From assembly GCA_016928755.1 (NCBI GenBank), contig JAFGKB010000060.1, positions 1-6,331 of the forward strand: a stretch of DNA of 6,331 nucleotides, in the 5' to 3' direction. The DNA comes from Anaerolineae bacterium. Lineage in GTDB: Bacteria; Chloroflexota; Anaerolineae; B4-G1; SLSP01. Under the pieces are notes generated by a model, which did no database searches, was not told where the DNA came from, and saw nothing but the letters and a program-made list of their open reading frames with translations. Positions 1 through 6,331 of this stretch are shown in pieces. The translations under genes were made by a program, and so were the position numbers. How positions within the stretch are numbered: the first letter of the stretch is position 1; the number at the start of each line of letters is the position of its first letter.

Positions 1-1815
1 AGTGTCCTAATAGGGAGCATAGGGAATAACTACCCGCTCTTGGATATTCAAACCGGTGAGGTTATCCGCCGGTTCAGAGCAGACCAATGGATTCGCAATG
101 CAGCTTTCACCCCTGACGCCAAAAAGTTACTCCTCCACAATAACTTATACGACACGGAGACCGGCAATAAGATACAGACCTTTGCTATAGCATGCCAAGA
201 CGGGCCGTTTTATTGCCAGGCCGGTGATATATCGTCAGATGGGACGAAAGCGCTGGTAATGCGGGGTAACAAGGTCTTCGTATTTGACCTGACCACAGGT
301 GAATTACTGGAGACTTTCGAATACGCCTATGACAACGGACAAACGATTGAGGTCGGCGTCGCGACTTTCTCCCCAGATAGCGCTAAGTTCGCAGTCACCG
401 GCATAAGGGACCTCGGTAGCGGGAATCAAGTATGGATCGAGGATGTAGCGACGCTAACCACAACCCTGATTATTACAAACTTGAACCATGTCCACGACGT
501 AGCTTTCTCACCGGATAGTCAATACCTGGTCACCGGAGGGAGTGTATCATCTCACTCTTATCCACCTGGTGACTTATGGAAATACGACCTGGCAACAGGA
601 GAAAGAGTTTATACATTCTCATACCCGCCAAATGGCATTCACCAAGTCGATATCACCCAAGTGGGGACCCAGACATTGGTGATCGCCGGGGGGCACGAAG
701 GCCGCCAGCGCATCTGGGACTTCGATACCGGGGATGTTATCCTGGACTATGGCGGCATGGTAGCGCCTTATGAAACAGCCCACCCTGGCGATGCTATAGA
801 ATTCACGGTAGACGGCTCACAGTTCGTGCTAGGCGACCGCAATGGCAATGTGAAACTTGTGGATACCTTTACCGGGGAAGAAGGGAGATTACTCCATAGC
901 TCAACCAGCATATTGCACAACATCGCCCGGTCACCCGATGGAGAGCGGTATGTATTGACCGGGGTAAAACAGTCCGGCGATACTATGCCCTCCCCCTTAT
1001 TATTAGTCGATGCCAAAGGCAGCCTGATCCACCGCTTCGGCAATATCCCGGTGACCAACAAAGCGGTCTTCTCACCGGATGGGCGCTATATCCTGGCCGG
1101 GACGGATTATGAGGGCGATAGCACGCTCTATCTGTTAAGCGCAGAGACCTATGAAATTGTGCGCACCTTCAAATTTAAGCCGGGAGAAGAATATATGCCG
1201 GTCAAGCGGGTAGGCTTTGCACCAAACGGCCAATGGGTTGCCGCCGCCACCGATGACACGATCAGTATCTTCAATACGACCAGCGGCGCGCTCTTACAAT
1301 ATATGGAATATGGGGCCGGGGAAATAGGCAATATGGCGATCTCACCGGATGGGACCCAAATCGCCGTCGCCAAGACCAAAATAGCCCATAACGACGAATA
1401 TAACGTTGTCTTCCTCTGGGATGTCGCCACCGGGCAACTCATACGCGGGTTTAAAGGCCCCTTTGCCTGGGATGTGACCTTTTCCCCTGATGGCTCAAAA
1501 TTGGCCGCCGCAATGGGAGAAACCGCCAGCTTAGTAAAAATATGGGACCTAAAGACCGGGAATACATTACAGTCCTTTGACCCTGAACATTCAGCACAGG
1601 CTTACAGCGTTGCCTTCTCCCCAGATGGCAGCCAACTGGCTACCGGGGGAGCTGATTATAGGGTGAAGTTATGGGACTATGCCTCGGGGAAATTACTGCG
1701 CAAATTCCAACATAATGGCAATGTCTACAGCGTAGCGTTCACACCGGATGGTAAATACCTGATCACCAATGAGATTGACAACAACGCACTCGGCACCGGG
1801 CGGCTATGGGCACTT
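1..1815 (+). repeat. WD40-type beta-propeller blades (about 13)
   Basis: Each unit has a core like F-S-P-D-G followed by a strand, then an L/I-W-D or equivalent, then T-G-x-x-L. Cores start at 106 (FTPDA), 229 (ISSDG), 367 (FSPDS), 505 (FSPDS), a degenerate unit around 640-750 (IWDFDTGD), 802 (FTVDG), 928 (RSPDG), 1069 (FSPDG), 1216 (FAPNG), 1339 (ISPDG), 1480 (FSPDG), 1615 (FSPDG) and 1738 (FTPDG). Spacing is 41-49 residues, as expected for WD40. The last three units are the most canonical (for example VAFSPDGSQLATGG, then VKLWDYASGKLL). With the blade cut by the window edge there could be 14, enough for two seven-bladed propellers. The units differ clearly at DNA level, so this is not a recent tandem amplification. 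WD40 propellers are usually protein-interaction platforms; the ligand here is unknown. Confidence 0.92.
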
Positions 1816-4800
1816 GATACAGCACCAATACGACAACCCATTATCGAACTGACGCCGGGAAAAAGCGAAACCGGTGATGTAGAAGTCTACACGTGGGCTG
1901 ATTACGTCGTAGAAACCACAGCGGGGGCCAATCTCCTGATCACCACCACGGTCCCCACCAGTGGCAGTTTGCGCATCTACGGGCGGCTGGCGGAGCAACC
2001 CACCTTGGGCCGCAACGACTATAAGACTACGACCCCATCCGACGCCAGCGATTACCAACTGCTTATTCCCAACACAGAAGCCGGGAAGTATTATATCGGG
2101 GTCTATGGGGAAAGTTCCACCACCACCGAGCCATTACCCTTCACCATCCGTGCTCAAGTTGTGGAACACCACTTGGCGGACTTAAAGCCCCGCGCGGCCG
2201 GCAATACGGGACACGCCACCCTGAGCATCCGGGGCTTGGGCTTTACAGAGAGCGGCATGGCGGCCAGCCTATACGGGCAGGAGACAGAAATCACCGCGGA
2301 GACATTGACCTACCAGGACACCACCGCCCTGGCAGCGCGGTTCAATCTCAGCGGGACTACAAACGGCAGCTACGACTTACGCCTGAGTTGGCCGGATGCC
2401 ACAACCGCGACCTTGAAAAATGCCTTCGTCATCAGCGGAAGTGCCGGCGCGCTACTGAACACGGAACTTGTCGTGCCCCCCTTCCATCGTCCAGAACGGC
2501 AATATGTGGCCCAGATTCGCTACCAGAATGTCGGGGATAGCGATATGGCTGCTCCGCTCTATGTATTATCGGCCAATGATGATACGCCCATCGTGTGTGG
2601 AGACAGTGCGTTCACCGGCACCGTTCAAGTCCTGGGTATTCCCACCGCAGGCGACCCTCATTACATCCCCCCTGGCGGTGATGGCTATATCCCCATCAAA
2701 TACACCGGCACCCAGGAAGATGTCAACTTCCAACTTGACGTGCTCTTCCCCACACAAACCCCCATCGACTGGGACGCCCACAAAGACACTATGCGCCCGG
2801 CCCCTATATCCACCACAGATTGGGACGCCCTCTATCCGACACTGACCGGCCAACTCGGTACTACCTGGGCCAGCTACCTGGAGGTACTGGCCGCTAACGC
2901 AGAGCGGTTGGGGAAACGTGGTTCAACAGACTATTGTGCTAACCAACTCCTAGACCTGGAAATCCGCAAAGCACAAGCTCTCCCGACGGCGGCAATCTCA
3001 GGCCAACTTAGAGATGCGGAGACCCATCAAGCATTAGGCAGCATACTCTTAACGGCCATCACAGCAGATGGCGCCGGGGGATATAACTACTACCGCACCA
3101 TAACTAACTTCGCCAACGGGCATTTTGTACTCAACAACCTCCCCACGGGTCTATACACCATCACAGCCGAAGGCTACTACTTCCCCGACACAACCACCTT
3201 TGAGATTAAAAACGACCAAGATATTGTGGGCCAACAGCTCCTGGTAACACCGATTCCCATCCCCACCGAGGAATCCGACCCGGTCATACCGACGGCCAAC
3301 CACCATCCGGCACTGGCTGTGGATGGTGACGGCAACGCGGTTATGGTCTGGCAGCGCTACGGCCAACTGTGGGCGGCGGTATACGATCCGGAGAGCCACC
3401 AATGGCAGCATAGCGGCGTAATCTCTGGGAGTACCGGTGAAGCCCCCGCGCTGGCATACGCCGATCAAATCACCAACGTGGGCGCGGGCTTTGTCGCGCT
3501 ATGGCGTTCCGGCTCCGGCAACAGCGGACGGCTCCACTATTCCATTATCACCCGCGATGGGGACAACAACCTGGCCTGGCGTGAAGCGATTACCCTAACC
3601 AACGCCATCACAGGGACAGCCGGTGACACCGCCCCCGCCATCACAGTTTTAGATAACGGCGACCCCTTAGCCTTGTGGATACGCAAGGATTGGGCAGCAC
3701 AAGATGATACCGACCTCTACTATCAATCCTTCACCCCGCCCACCCTCCGCCAGATGACCCTGGAAGTCATCGTCCCCCTGGAAGACCTAGCGGACTTCGC
3801 CCGTTCCCCGCTGGCCCCTTTGGCCGAGCACTGTGTCGCAGTCACTATGCAACAAGGAGAATCGCTGCCCAGTTGGGTCCCCATCATCGGCGGCAAATAC
3901 GGCTTCGAGGTCAACGGCTCTGGATGCGCCGAGATTGGCTGTGAGCTAGGCATCAGCGGGAACCTCGAAATAGGGGTAGATTTCTCAGACAATGTATCGG
4001 GGTCCGGTTCCGCCGGCGTTGGTGCGACATGGGCCACAAACCAGGAAACCTGCGCGTATGTCTTTGAGAAAGGCAGTTTAGGCTTAAGTGTGGGCGCAGA
4101 GGGCAAAGTCCCGGCCTTCAAATTCTCAATACCGCTAATTGTGAACCTGGAAGCCGGAGCCGTCATTGGTGGTGACGTAGCCGGGACCGTATACTGGAAC
4201 GGGGGGAACTTCCCCGGTTATCCTAATAAGGGAGAAGTAGAAGTCACTGCCAAAATCGGCCCCTATGGTAAAGCGGAATTCATCAAAATCATAGAAGCCG
4301 AGTTACAAGGTACCGGTCAAGTGAAAGCCAAGTACGTCACCCCCTCCACTTTCTCTTTTGAGGGCTGGTGCTTGAACCTTAACGCCAATGCCAAGACCTG
4401 GCTCCTGAGCTACAGCTTCGATAAGTCCTGGGGGCCGGCCTGTGAAGACCGGGTTGCATTAACACGCCGGGCCACCGCCGGTATACCGGCGCGCCAAATA
4501 CGCATGATGGTCAACCAAGATATCCAAGATGATGTACCCGTTACCGAAATCCTGACCATCCAGGTGGCGGAACAAGTGGGGGCCGGCAATGTATACACAC
4601 ATACCGGGCTTGCAGGAAACCCGGTGCTTATGGACACCATCACCGGCGACCTGACAAATGACGGTAACCCGGCCATAGCCAGCAGCCCCGGCGGCGAAAC
4701 TCTGATCGTCTGGACAAAAGACGCCGCCGATCAAAATACCAGCGTTGGCAGCAGCGTAGTTGTCGCCAATTACGACGGGCTGGCCTGGACACAGCCCCTC

Positions 4801-6255
4801 ACCCTCACCGGTAGCGACCAATTCAATAGACATCCTGATGTCGCCTTTGTAGATGGAGAGGTAGCGCTGGCCGTCTGGGCAGGTTCAGATGCCGGTGCAA
4901 TAAGCCTAAGCTCCACAATTACCGAGGTGTTAGACGCCATAGACGCAGCCGACATCTACCACGCCATCCGTATCACCGATACCTGGAGCACCCCGGCCCC
5001 GCTCAATAGCCACAGCGGCACGGACGAGCGGCCACACCTGGCAACTGATGGCAAAGGGAATGCTACAGTGGTCTGGACCCACGTCAACAGTGAGAGCGAT
5101 GACACGCTTTACACGACCTCTTGGGATGGGAGTGCCTGGTCAACAATTACCGCCATTGAAAAGCCCGCCGGCATTGTAGAATCCCTGGACGTAGCCTATA
5201 ACGGGACCCTCACCCAAACCCCGTTGTTAGTCTGGGCACAGGACACCGACGGCAACCCCGCGACACAGAACGATCTGGTGATTTATTACACCATCTACAG
5301 CGGCACAACCTGGCTCACACCGGAGATGATCCCCCAGGCCACATCCCTGGTGGGCACACCACCGGCAGAAGCACAGCGTAGTACCTACCGCTACACCAAC
5401 TGGAACCAGGCATTTGGCATTACACCCTGTGCCGCCAACTTCATCTCACCACCGGAAGACTGCTGCCCGAAAGAAGACCCACCACAGCCTACGCCACCAC
5501 CACCACCCCCGCCGCCCCCGGACAACAAACCGCAGCCGGTGCAACCCAATAATGATAACGAGCAAGACACAACCAGCTACACCATCAATCAGGGCAAATC
5601 CACATCCCGTACGTCTAATGACCCTAACGAAAAAGTTGGGCCTGTGGGCTGGGATGGACAAGGCAGCATTATCACCGGGACGCGGATGATTTACACCGTA
5701 TTCTTTGAGAATATCGCGCAGGTGGTCAGTGAGACGGTCTCTATCATAATCCCGGCACCGGCCCAGGAGGTCTTCATCACCGACCAACTTAGCCCCAAGC
5801 TGGACTGGACAACCCTGCAATTTGAGGAAATCGCCTTTGGAGAAACAGTACTGGGTATAGAAGAAAGTGGGAACAGCTTCCAGACTCAGGTCAATATCCC
5901 CGATTACCGCTATCCCACAACCACAACCTGGGATGTGGATATTTCCGGGCAACTGGATATGCACACCGGGGAGATCGAGTGGATCTTCCGCACCTTGGAC
6001 CCGGAAACGGGCTTGTTGCCGAGTGATGTAGAGGCGGGTTTCTTGCCCGCCAACGATGAAAGCGGGCGCGGTGAAGGACATGTCGTGTTTAGTATAGATA
6101 TGCAACCGGCCCTGACAATTGGAACCGTTATCACCAATGAGGCCAGCATCGTCTTCGATACCAACGAGGCCATTATGACCAATGTATATACCAACATCAT
6201 AGGGGTTCCCAGTACCAGCATCTACCTGCCGTTAATTATGAAACAACAGCCGTAA
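1..6255 (+). CDS. Giant multidomain surface protein with WD40 and second beta-propeller (5'-partial)
   Basis: The frame is open from base 1 to TAA at 6253-6255 and 2084 residues are visible. The first in-frame start-type codon is TTG at 40, but the residues before it (VLIGS, then LLDIQTGEVIRRF) are a typical WD40 strand pair, so the real start is upstream and the N-terminus is missing. Domain order by residue: WD40 blades 1-605; PPC-like 613-721; IPT/TIG-like 725-815; CARDB-like 821-935; helical segment 936-994; carboxypeptidase-regulatory-like 996-1084; second propeller 1100-1785 with a six-Cys insert near 1243-1490; Pro-rich linker 1813-1860; DPNEK domain 1861-2072; tail IYLPLIMK. No transmembrane helix, enzyme motif, Rhs/YD repeat or toxin domain is visible. 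An extracellular binding or scaffold role is inferred from architecture only. The frame is intact, with no frameshift. The product would be commonly annotated as a WD40 repeat or hypothetical protein. No neighbouring gene is visible to inform function. Confidence 0.95.
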   Translation, partial: SVLIGSIGNNYPLLDIQTGEVIRRFRADQWIRNAAFTPDAKKLLLHNNLYDTETGNKIQTFAIACQDGPFYCQAGDISSDGTKALVMRGNKVFVFDLTTGELLETFEYAYDNGQTIEVGVATFSPDSAKFAVTGIRDLGSGNQVWIEDVATLTTTLIITNLNHVHDVAFSPDSQYLVTGGSVSSHSYPPGDLWKYDLATGERVYTFSYPPNGIHQVDITQVGTQTLVIAGGHEGRQRIWDFDTGDVILDYGGMVAPYETAHPGDAIEFTVDGSQFVLGDRNGNVKLVDTFTGEEGRLLHSSTSILHNIARSPDGERYVLTGVKQSGDTMPSPLLLVDAKGSLIHRFGNIPVTNKAVFSPDGRYILAGTDYEGDSTLYLLSAETYEIVRTFKFKPGEEYMPVKRVGFAPNGQWVAAATDDTISIFNTTSGALLQYMEYGAGEIGNMAISPDGTQIAVAKTKIAHNDEYNVVFLWDVATGQLIRGFKGPFAWDVTFSPDGSKLAAAMGETASLVKIWDLKTGNTLQSFDPEHSAQAYSVAFSPDGSQLATGGADYRVKLWDYASGKLLRKFQHNGNVYSVAFTPDGKYLITNEIDNNALGTGRLWALDTAPIRQPIIELTPGKSETGDVEVYTWADYVVETTAGANLLITTTVPTSGSLRIYGRLAEQPTLGRNDYKTTTPSDASDYQLLIPNTEAGKYYIGVYGESSTTTEPLPFTIRAQVVEHHLADLKPRAAGNTGHATLSIRGLGFTESGMAASLYGQETEITAETLTYQDTTALAARFNLSGTTNGSYDLRLSWPDATTATLKNAFVISGSAGALLNTELVVPPFHRPERQYVAQIRYQNVGDSDMAAPLYVLSANDDTPIVCGDSAFTGTVQVLGIPTAGDPHYIPPGGDGYIPIKYTGTQEDVNFQLDVLFPTQTPIDWDAHKDTMRPAPISTTDWDALYPTLTGQLGTTWASYLEVLAANAERLGKRGSTDYCANQLLDLEIRKAQALPTAAISGQLRDAETHQALGSILLTAITADGAGGYNYYRTITNFANGHFVLNNLPTGLYTITAEGYYFPDTTTFEIKNDQDIVGQQLLVTPIPIPTEESDPVIPTANHHPALAVDGDGNAVMVWQRYGQLWAAVYDPESHQWQHSGVISGSTGEAPALAYADQITNVGAGFVALWRSGSGNSGRLHYSIITRDGDNNLAWREAITLTNAITGTAGDTAPAITVLDNGDPLALWIRKDWAAQDDTDLYYQSFTPPTLRQMTLEVIVPLEDLADFARSPLAPLAEHCVAVTMQQGESLPSWVPIIGGKYGFEVNGSGCAEIGCELGISGNLEIGVDFSDNVSGSGSAGVGATWATNQETCAYVFEKGSLGLSVGAEGKVPAFKFSIPLIVNLEAGAVIGGDVAGTVYWNGGNFPGYPNKGEVEVTAKIGPYGKAEFIKIIEAELQGTGQVKAKYVTPSTFSFEGWCLNLNANAKTWLLSYSFDKSWGPACEDRVALTRRATAGIPARQIRMMVNQDIQDDVPVTEILTIQVAEQVGAGNVYTHTGLAGNPVLMDTITGDLTNDGNPAIASSPGGETLIVWTKDAADQNTSVGSSVVVANYDGLAWTQPLTLTGSDQFNRHPDVAFVDGEVALAVWAGSDAGAISLSSTITEVLDAIDAADIYHAIRITDTWSTPAPLNSHSGTDERPHLATDGKGNATVVWTHVNSESDDTLYTTSWDGSAWSTITAIEKPAGIVESLDVAYNGTLTQTPLLVWAQDTDGNPATQNDLVIYYTIYSGTTWLTPEMIPQATSLVGTPPAEAQRSTYRYTNWNQAFGITPCAANFISPPEDCCPKEDPPQPTPPPPPPPPPDNKPQPVQPNNDNEQDTTSYTINQGKSTSRTSNDPNEKVGPVGWDGQGSIITGTRMIYTVFFENIAQVVSETVSIIIPAPAQEVFITDQLSPKLDWTTLQFEEIAFGETVLGIEESGNSFQTQVNIPDYRYPTTTTWDVDISGQLDMHTGEIEWIFRTLDPETGLLPSDVEAGFLPANDESGRGEGHVVFSIDMQPALTIGTVITNEASIVFDTNEAIMTNVYTNIIGVPSTSIYLPLIMKQQP
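1837..2163 (+). other. Pre-peptidase C-terminal (PPC)-like domain
   Basis: Residues 613-721. The segment has the PPC-type pattern: a YxVETTAGANLLITTTVP strand pair, then SLRIYGRLAEQPTLGRNDY, then an edge strand YQLLIPNTEAGKYYIGVYG. The combination of a 'P..xxYD'-like loop with 'iPnTxAGxYYixVyG' is what I recall from the corresponding module of giant Chloroflexota and cyanobacterial extracellular proteins. PPC domains are small beta sandwiches on secreted proteins and are normally non-catalytic. The call rests on pattern recognition; a profile search would settle it. Confidence 0.65.
2173..2445 (+). other. IPT/TIG-like immunoglobulin-fold domain
   Basis: Residues 725-815. The order is LKPRAAGNTGHATLSIRG, then LGFTESGMAASLYG, then LAARFNLSGTTNGSYDLRLS, then TLKNAFVIS. 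This follows the usual IPT/TIG plan of 'P..G..G...lti.G.gF', a central strand, 'l.G...G.Ydv.v..pdg' and a closing 'aF.v'. It follows the PPC-like module directly, as in the stalk modules of giant secreted proteins. A structural spacer role is inferred. Confidence 0.65.
2461..2985 (+). other. CARDB-like domain plus short helical segment
   Basis: The first part (residues 821-935) begins TELVVPPFHRPERQYVAQIR and then YQNVGDSDMAAPLYVLSA, the 'vrpgr.....i.Y.N.Gd.d..aPll.ls' pattern of CARDB-like adhesion Ig domains. The second part (residues 936-994) is predicted helical: TDWDALYPTLTGQLGTTW, then ASYLEVLAANAERLGKRG, then LLDLEIRKAQAL. This 'W..l...l..qlGtTW..Y...La.nA..Lg' segment recurs after the CARDB-like domain in giant Rhs-type extracellular proteins as I remember them. 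There is one cysteine in each part (in PIVCGD and in DYCANQ), which could pair. Function is unknown; a stalk or connector is likely. Confidence 0.55.
2986..3252 (+). other. Carboxypeptidase regulatory-like (CarboxypepD_reg) domain
   Basis: Residues 996-1084. The sequence runs AAISGQLRDAETHQALGSI, then a strand, then TNFANGHFVLNNLPTGLYTI and TAEGYYFPDTTTFEI. The pattern 'i.G.v.d..t..al..v..........t...G.f.l.nlp.G.Yti.a.g' is the hallmark of this transthyretin-like beta-sandwich family, common in secreted bacterial proteins as a spacer or binding module. It links the stalk modules to the second propeller. Confidence 0.75.
3298..5355 (+). repeat. Second, sialidase/BNR-like beta-propeller with seven blade cores, interrupted
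   Basis: Seven copies of a core of the form P-x-[LIV]-A-x(n)-[LV]-x-W are visible. The W codons are at 3349 (DGDGNAVMVW), 3502 (GFVALW), 3676 (GDPLALW), 4711 (GGETLIVW), 4876 (GEVALAVW), 5074 (GKGNATVVW) and 5233 (TPLLVW). Most cores are followed by an outer strand ending in a second Trp, often as DGxxW: 3403, 3577, 4786, 4984, 5137 and 5311. Within each half the cores are 51-66 residues apart. Between the third and fourth the gap is 345 residues, because an unrelated domain is inserted there. Seven blades fit one closed propeller. The sialidase Asp-box and catalytic Arg triad are not recognisable, so enzymatic activity is not supported. The DLTNDGNPAIAS stretch before blade 4 also resembles FG-GAP loops, an alternative family assignment. 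Confidence 0.7.
3727..4470 (+). other. Gly-rich six-cysteine beta domain inserted in the second propeller
   Basis: Residues about 1243-1490; the boundaries are approximate. The segment starts with a short amphipathic stretch (LEVIVPLEDLADFARSPLAP), followed by a long run of alternating polar/hydrophobic, Gly-rich strands such as CELGISGNLEIGVDFSD, GSLGLSVGAEGKV and GAVIGGDVAGTVYWNGG. It closes with WCLNLNANAKTW and SWGPACED. The Cys codons are at 3832, 3925, 3940, 4051, 4369 and 4441: six, an even number, allowing three disulfides in an exported protein. I do not recognise a named family. The strand pattern suggests a beta barrel or a stacked beta sheet. It has no obvious catalytic motif. Confidence 0.6.
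5437..5580 (+). other. Cys-containing proline-rich linker with Pro9 tract
   Basis: Residues 1813-1860. The linker reads PPEDCCPKEDPPQPT, then nine prolines (codons 5494-5520), then DNKPQPVQPNNDNEQDTTS. It is low in complexity and lacks hydrophobic residues, so it is likely extended and flexible, separating the propeller from the C-terminal domain. A Cys pair (5461-5466) and another Cys at 5428 sit just before the tract. The Pro codons are mixed (CCA, CCC, CCG). Confidence 0.85.
5581..6216 (+). other. C-terminal DPNEK beta-sandwich domain of secreted proteins
   Basis: Residues 1861-2072. Diagnostic pieces in order are SNDPNEKVGPVGWDGQG, MIYTVFFENIAQ, VFITDQLSPKLDWTTL, FEEIAFGETVLGI, DVDISGQLDMHTGEIEW, FRTLDPETGLLP, AGFLPANDESGRGEGHVVF, and INEAS-like NEASIVFDTNEAIMTN. 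This matches a domain I recall as 'S.DPNdK.Gp.G', 'Y.i.FEN', 'vtDqLd..lDw.Tf', 'tG...W.f.tlDP.TG..P', 'G.GfV.F', 'N.AsIvFD.N..I.TN', frequent at the C-terminus of giant extracellular proteins in Chloroflexota, Cyanobacteria and Planctomycetota and related to DUF11-type repeats. The exact Pfam name is uncertain. The role is unknown; it may help surface display. Confidence 0.8.
6217..6252 (+). other. C-terminal tail IYLPLIMK, possible surface or sorting signal
   Basis: The last twelve residues are SIYLPLIMKQQP. The YLPL-[IV]-x-[KR] ending is one I associate with many exported proteins of Chloroflexota, where it follows a linker or a final domain. Its function is not established to my knowledge. 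It is the main clue to the source phylum and supports export of the protein. Confidence 0.6.
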
Positions 6256-6266
6256 AAAGCAGCACC

Positions 6267-6279
6267 TGTCATAATGACA
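6267..6279. repeat. Small palindrome downstream of the stop codon
   Basis: TGTCAT-A-ATGACA is a perfect 13-base odd palindrome, 12 bases after the stop. As RNA it would give only a five-pair stem with a three-base loop, so it is a weak hairpin. It might be an operator-like site or chance. Confidence 0.25.
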
Positions 6280-6290
6280 ATTTACCAATC

Positions 6291-6329
6291 GGTGCATTGC
6301 ACTTTCTTAAGTGCATTGCACCTGATTTT
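6291..6329 (+). terminator. Candidate terminator hairpin after the giant gene
   Basis: Arm GGTGCATTGCACTT (6291-6304) pairs with AAGTGCATTGCACC (6309-6322) around a TCTT loop. All 14 positions pair except a central T-T at 6297/6316. The stem is followed by TGATTTTC, with a four-T run at 6326-6329. The hairpin starts 36 bases after the stop codon, which suits a rho-independent terminator, although the T run is short and offset by three bases. Each arm also contains GTGCATTGCAC, itself an odd-length palindrome, so it could instead be a dispersed extragenic palindrome or a double protein-binding site. Confidence 0.5.
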
Positions 6330-6331
6330 CA

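Noticed and set aside
40..42. TTG as the start codon of the giant gene
   Set aside because: The frame is open upstream to base 1 and the upstream residues fit a WD40 blade; a start here would cut the blade and leave an exported-looking protein without a signal peptide.
1069..1752. Recent tandem duplication of WD40 units at DNA level
   Set aside because: Only short motifs such as CACCGGATGG recur, as expected from shared protein cores; the rest of each unit has diverged.
2468..2845. 125-codon + strand open frame in another phase
   Set aside because: It overlaps the CARDB-like and helical segments of the main frame and its translation has no domain-like pattern.
3723..4166. 147-codon antisense open frame
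   Set aside because: It lies wholly inside the giant gene with no recognisable domain; the + strand frame is continuous and well structured here.
3298..5355. Active sialidase
   Set aside because: The blade pattern is BNR-like but no Asp-box series or catalytic Arg/Tyr/Glu arrangement can be recognised.
5485..5520. G-quadruplex potential on the - strand opposite the proline codons
   Set aside because: Only two runs of three or more G are present, the rest being GG pairs; the composition is explained by the Pro9 coding tract.
5446..6105. 219-codon antisense open frame with Trp- and Arg-rich segments
   Set aside because: It is the complement of the proline-rich linker and the well-supported DPNEK domain; the WWWWRR-type composition is what the Pro codons give on the other strand.
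1..6331. CRISPR array, insertion sequence, tRNA or rRNA
   Set aside because: There is no regularly spaced direct-repeat array, transposase-like frame with terminal repeats, or tRNA/rRNA-like sequence; all but 76 bases are coding.

Overview
The window is almost entirely one very large open reading frame on the + strand. It reads without a stop from base 1 to a TAA at 6253-6255, giving 2084 visible residues, and is followed by 76 bases of intergenic DNA. The frame is already open at base 1, and the first residues form the end of a WD40 blade, so the true start and any signal peptide lie upstream. Residue numbers here count the first codon of the window as 1.

The protein is a modular, probably secreted or surface-bound scaffold made mostly of beta structure. 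In order it carries: about 13 WD40-type blades (1-1815); a pre-peptidase C-terminal-like domain (1837-2163); an IPT/TIG-like Ig fold (2173-2445); a CARDB-like domain with a short helical segment (2461-2985); a carboxypeptidase-regulatory-like domain (2986-3252); a second propeller with seven recognisable blade cores (3298-5355), split between blades 3 and 4 by a Gly-rich six-cysteine insert (about 3727-4470); a proline-rich linker with nine consecutive prolines (5437-5580); a 'DPNEK' C-terminal domain (5581-6216); and a tail reading IYLPLIMK (6220-6243).

The tail resembles the YLPLVxR/K ends I recall from many Chloroflexota (Anaerolineae/Chloroflexia) surface proteins. The order PPC, IPT, CARDB-like, helical segment, carboxypeptidase-regulatory-like domain resembles the stalk of giant extracellular Rhs-type proteins of Chloroflexota, Cyanobacteria and Planctomycetota. 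The window is therefore probably chromosomal DNA of a member of Chloroflexota; this rests on pattern recognition, not a search. No catalytic domain, Rhs/YD repeat or toxin domain is visible, so a binding or scaffold role is the most that can be inferred.

The 3' intergenic stretch holds a strong hairpin (6291-6322) built from two copies of an 11-bp palindrome and followed by a short T run. It is a candidate terminator or dispersed extragenic palindrome. A smaller palindrome lies at 6267-6279. No RNA gene, mobile element, CRISPR array or second gene is supported.
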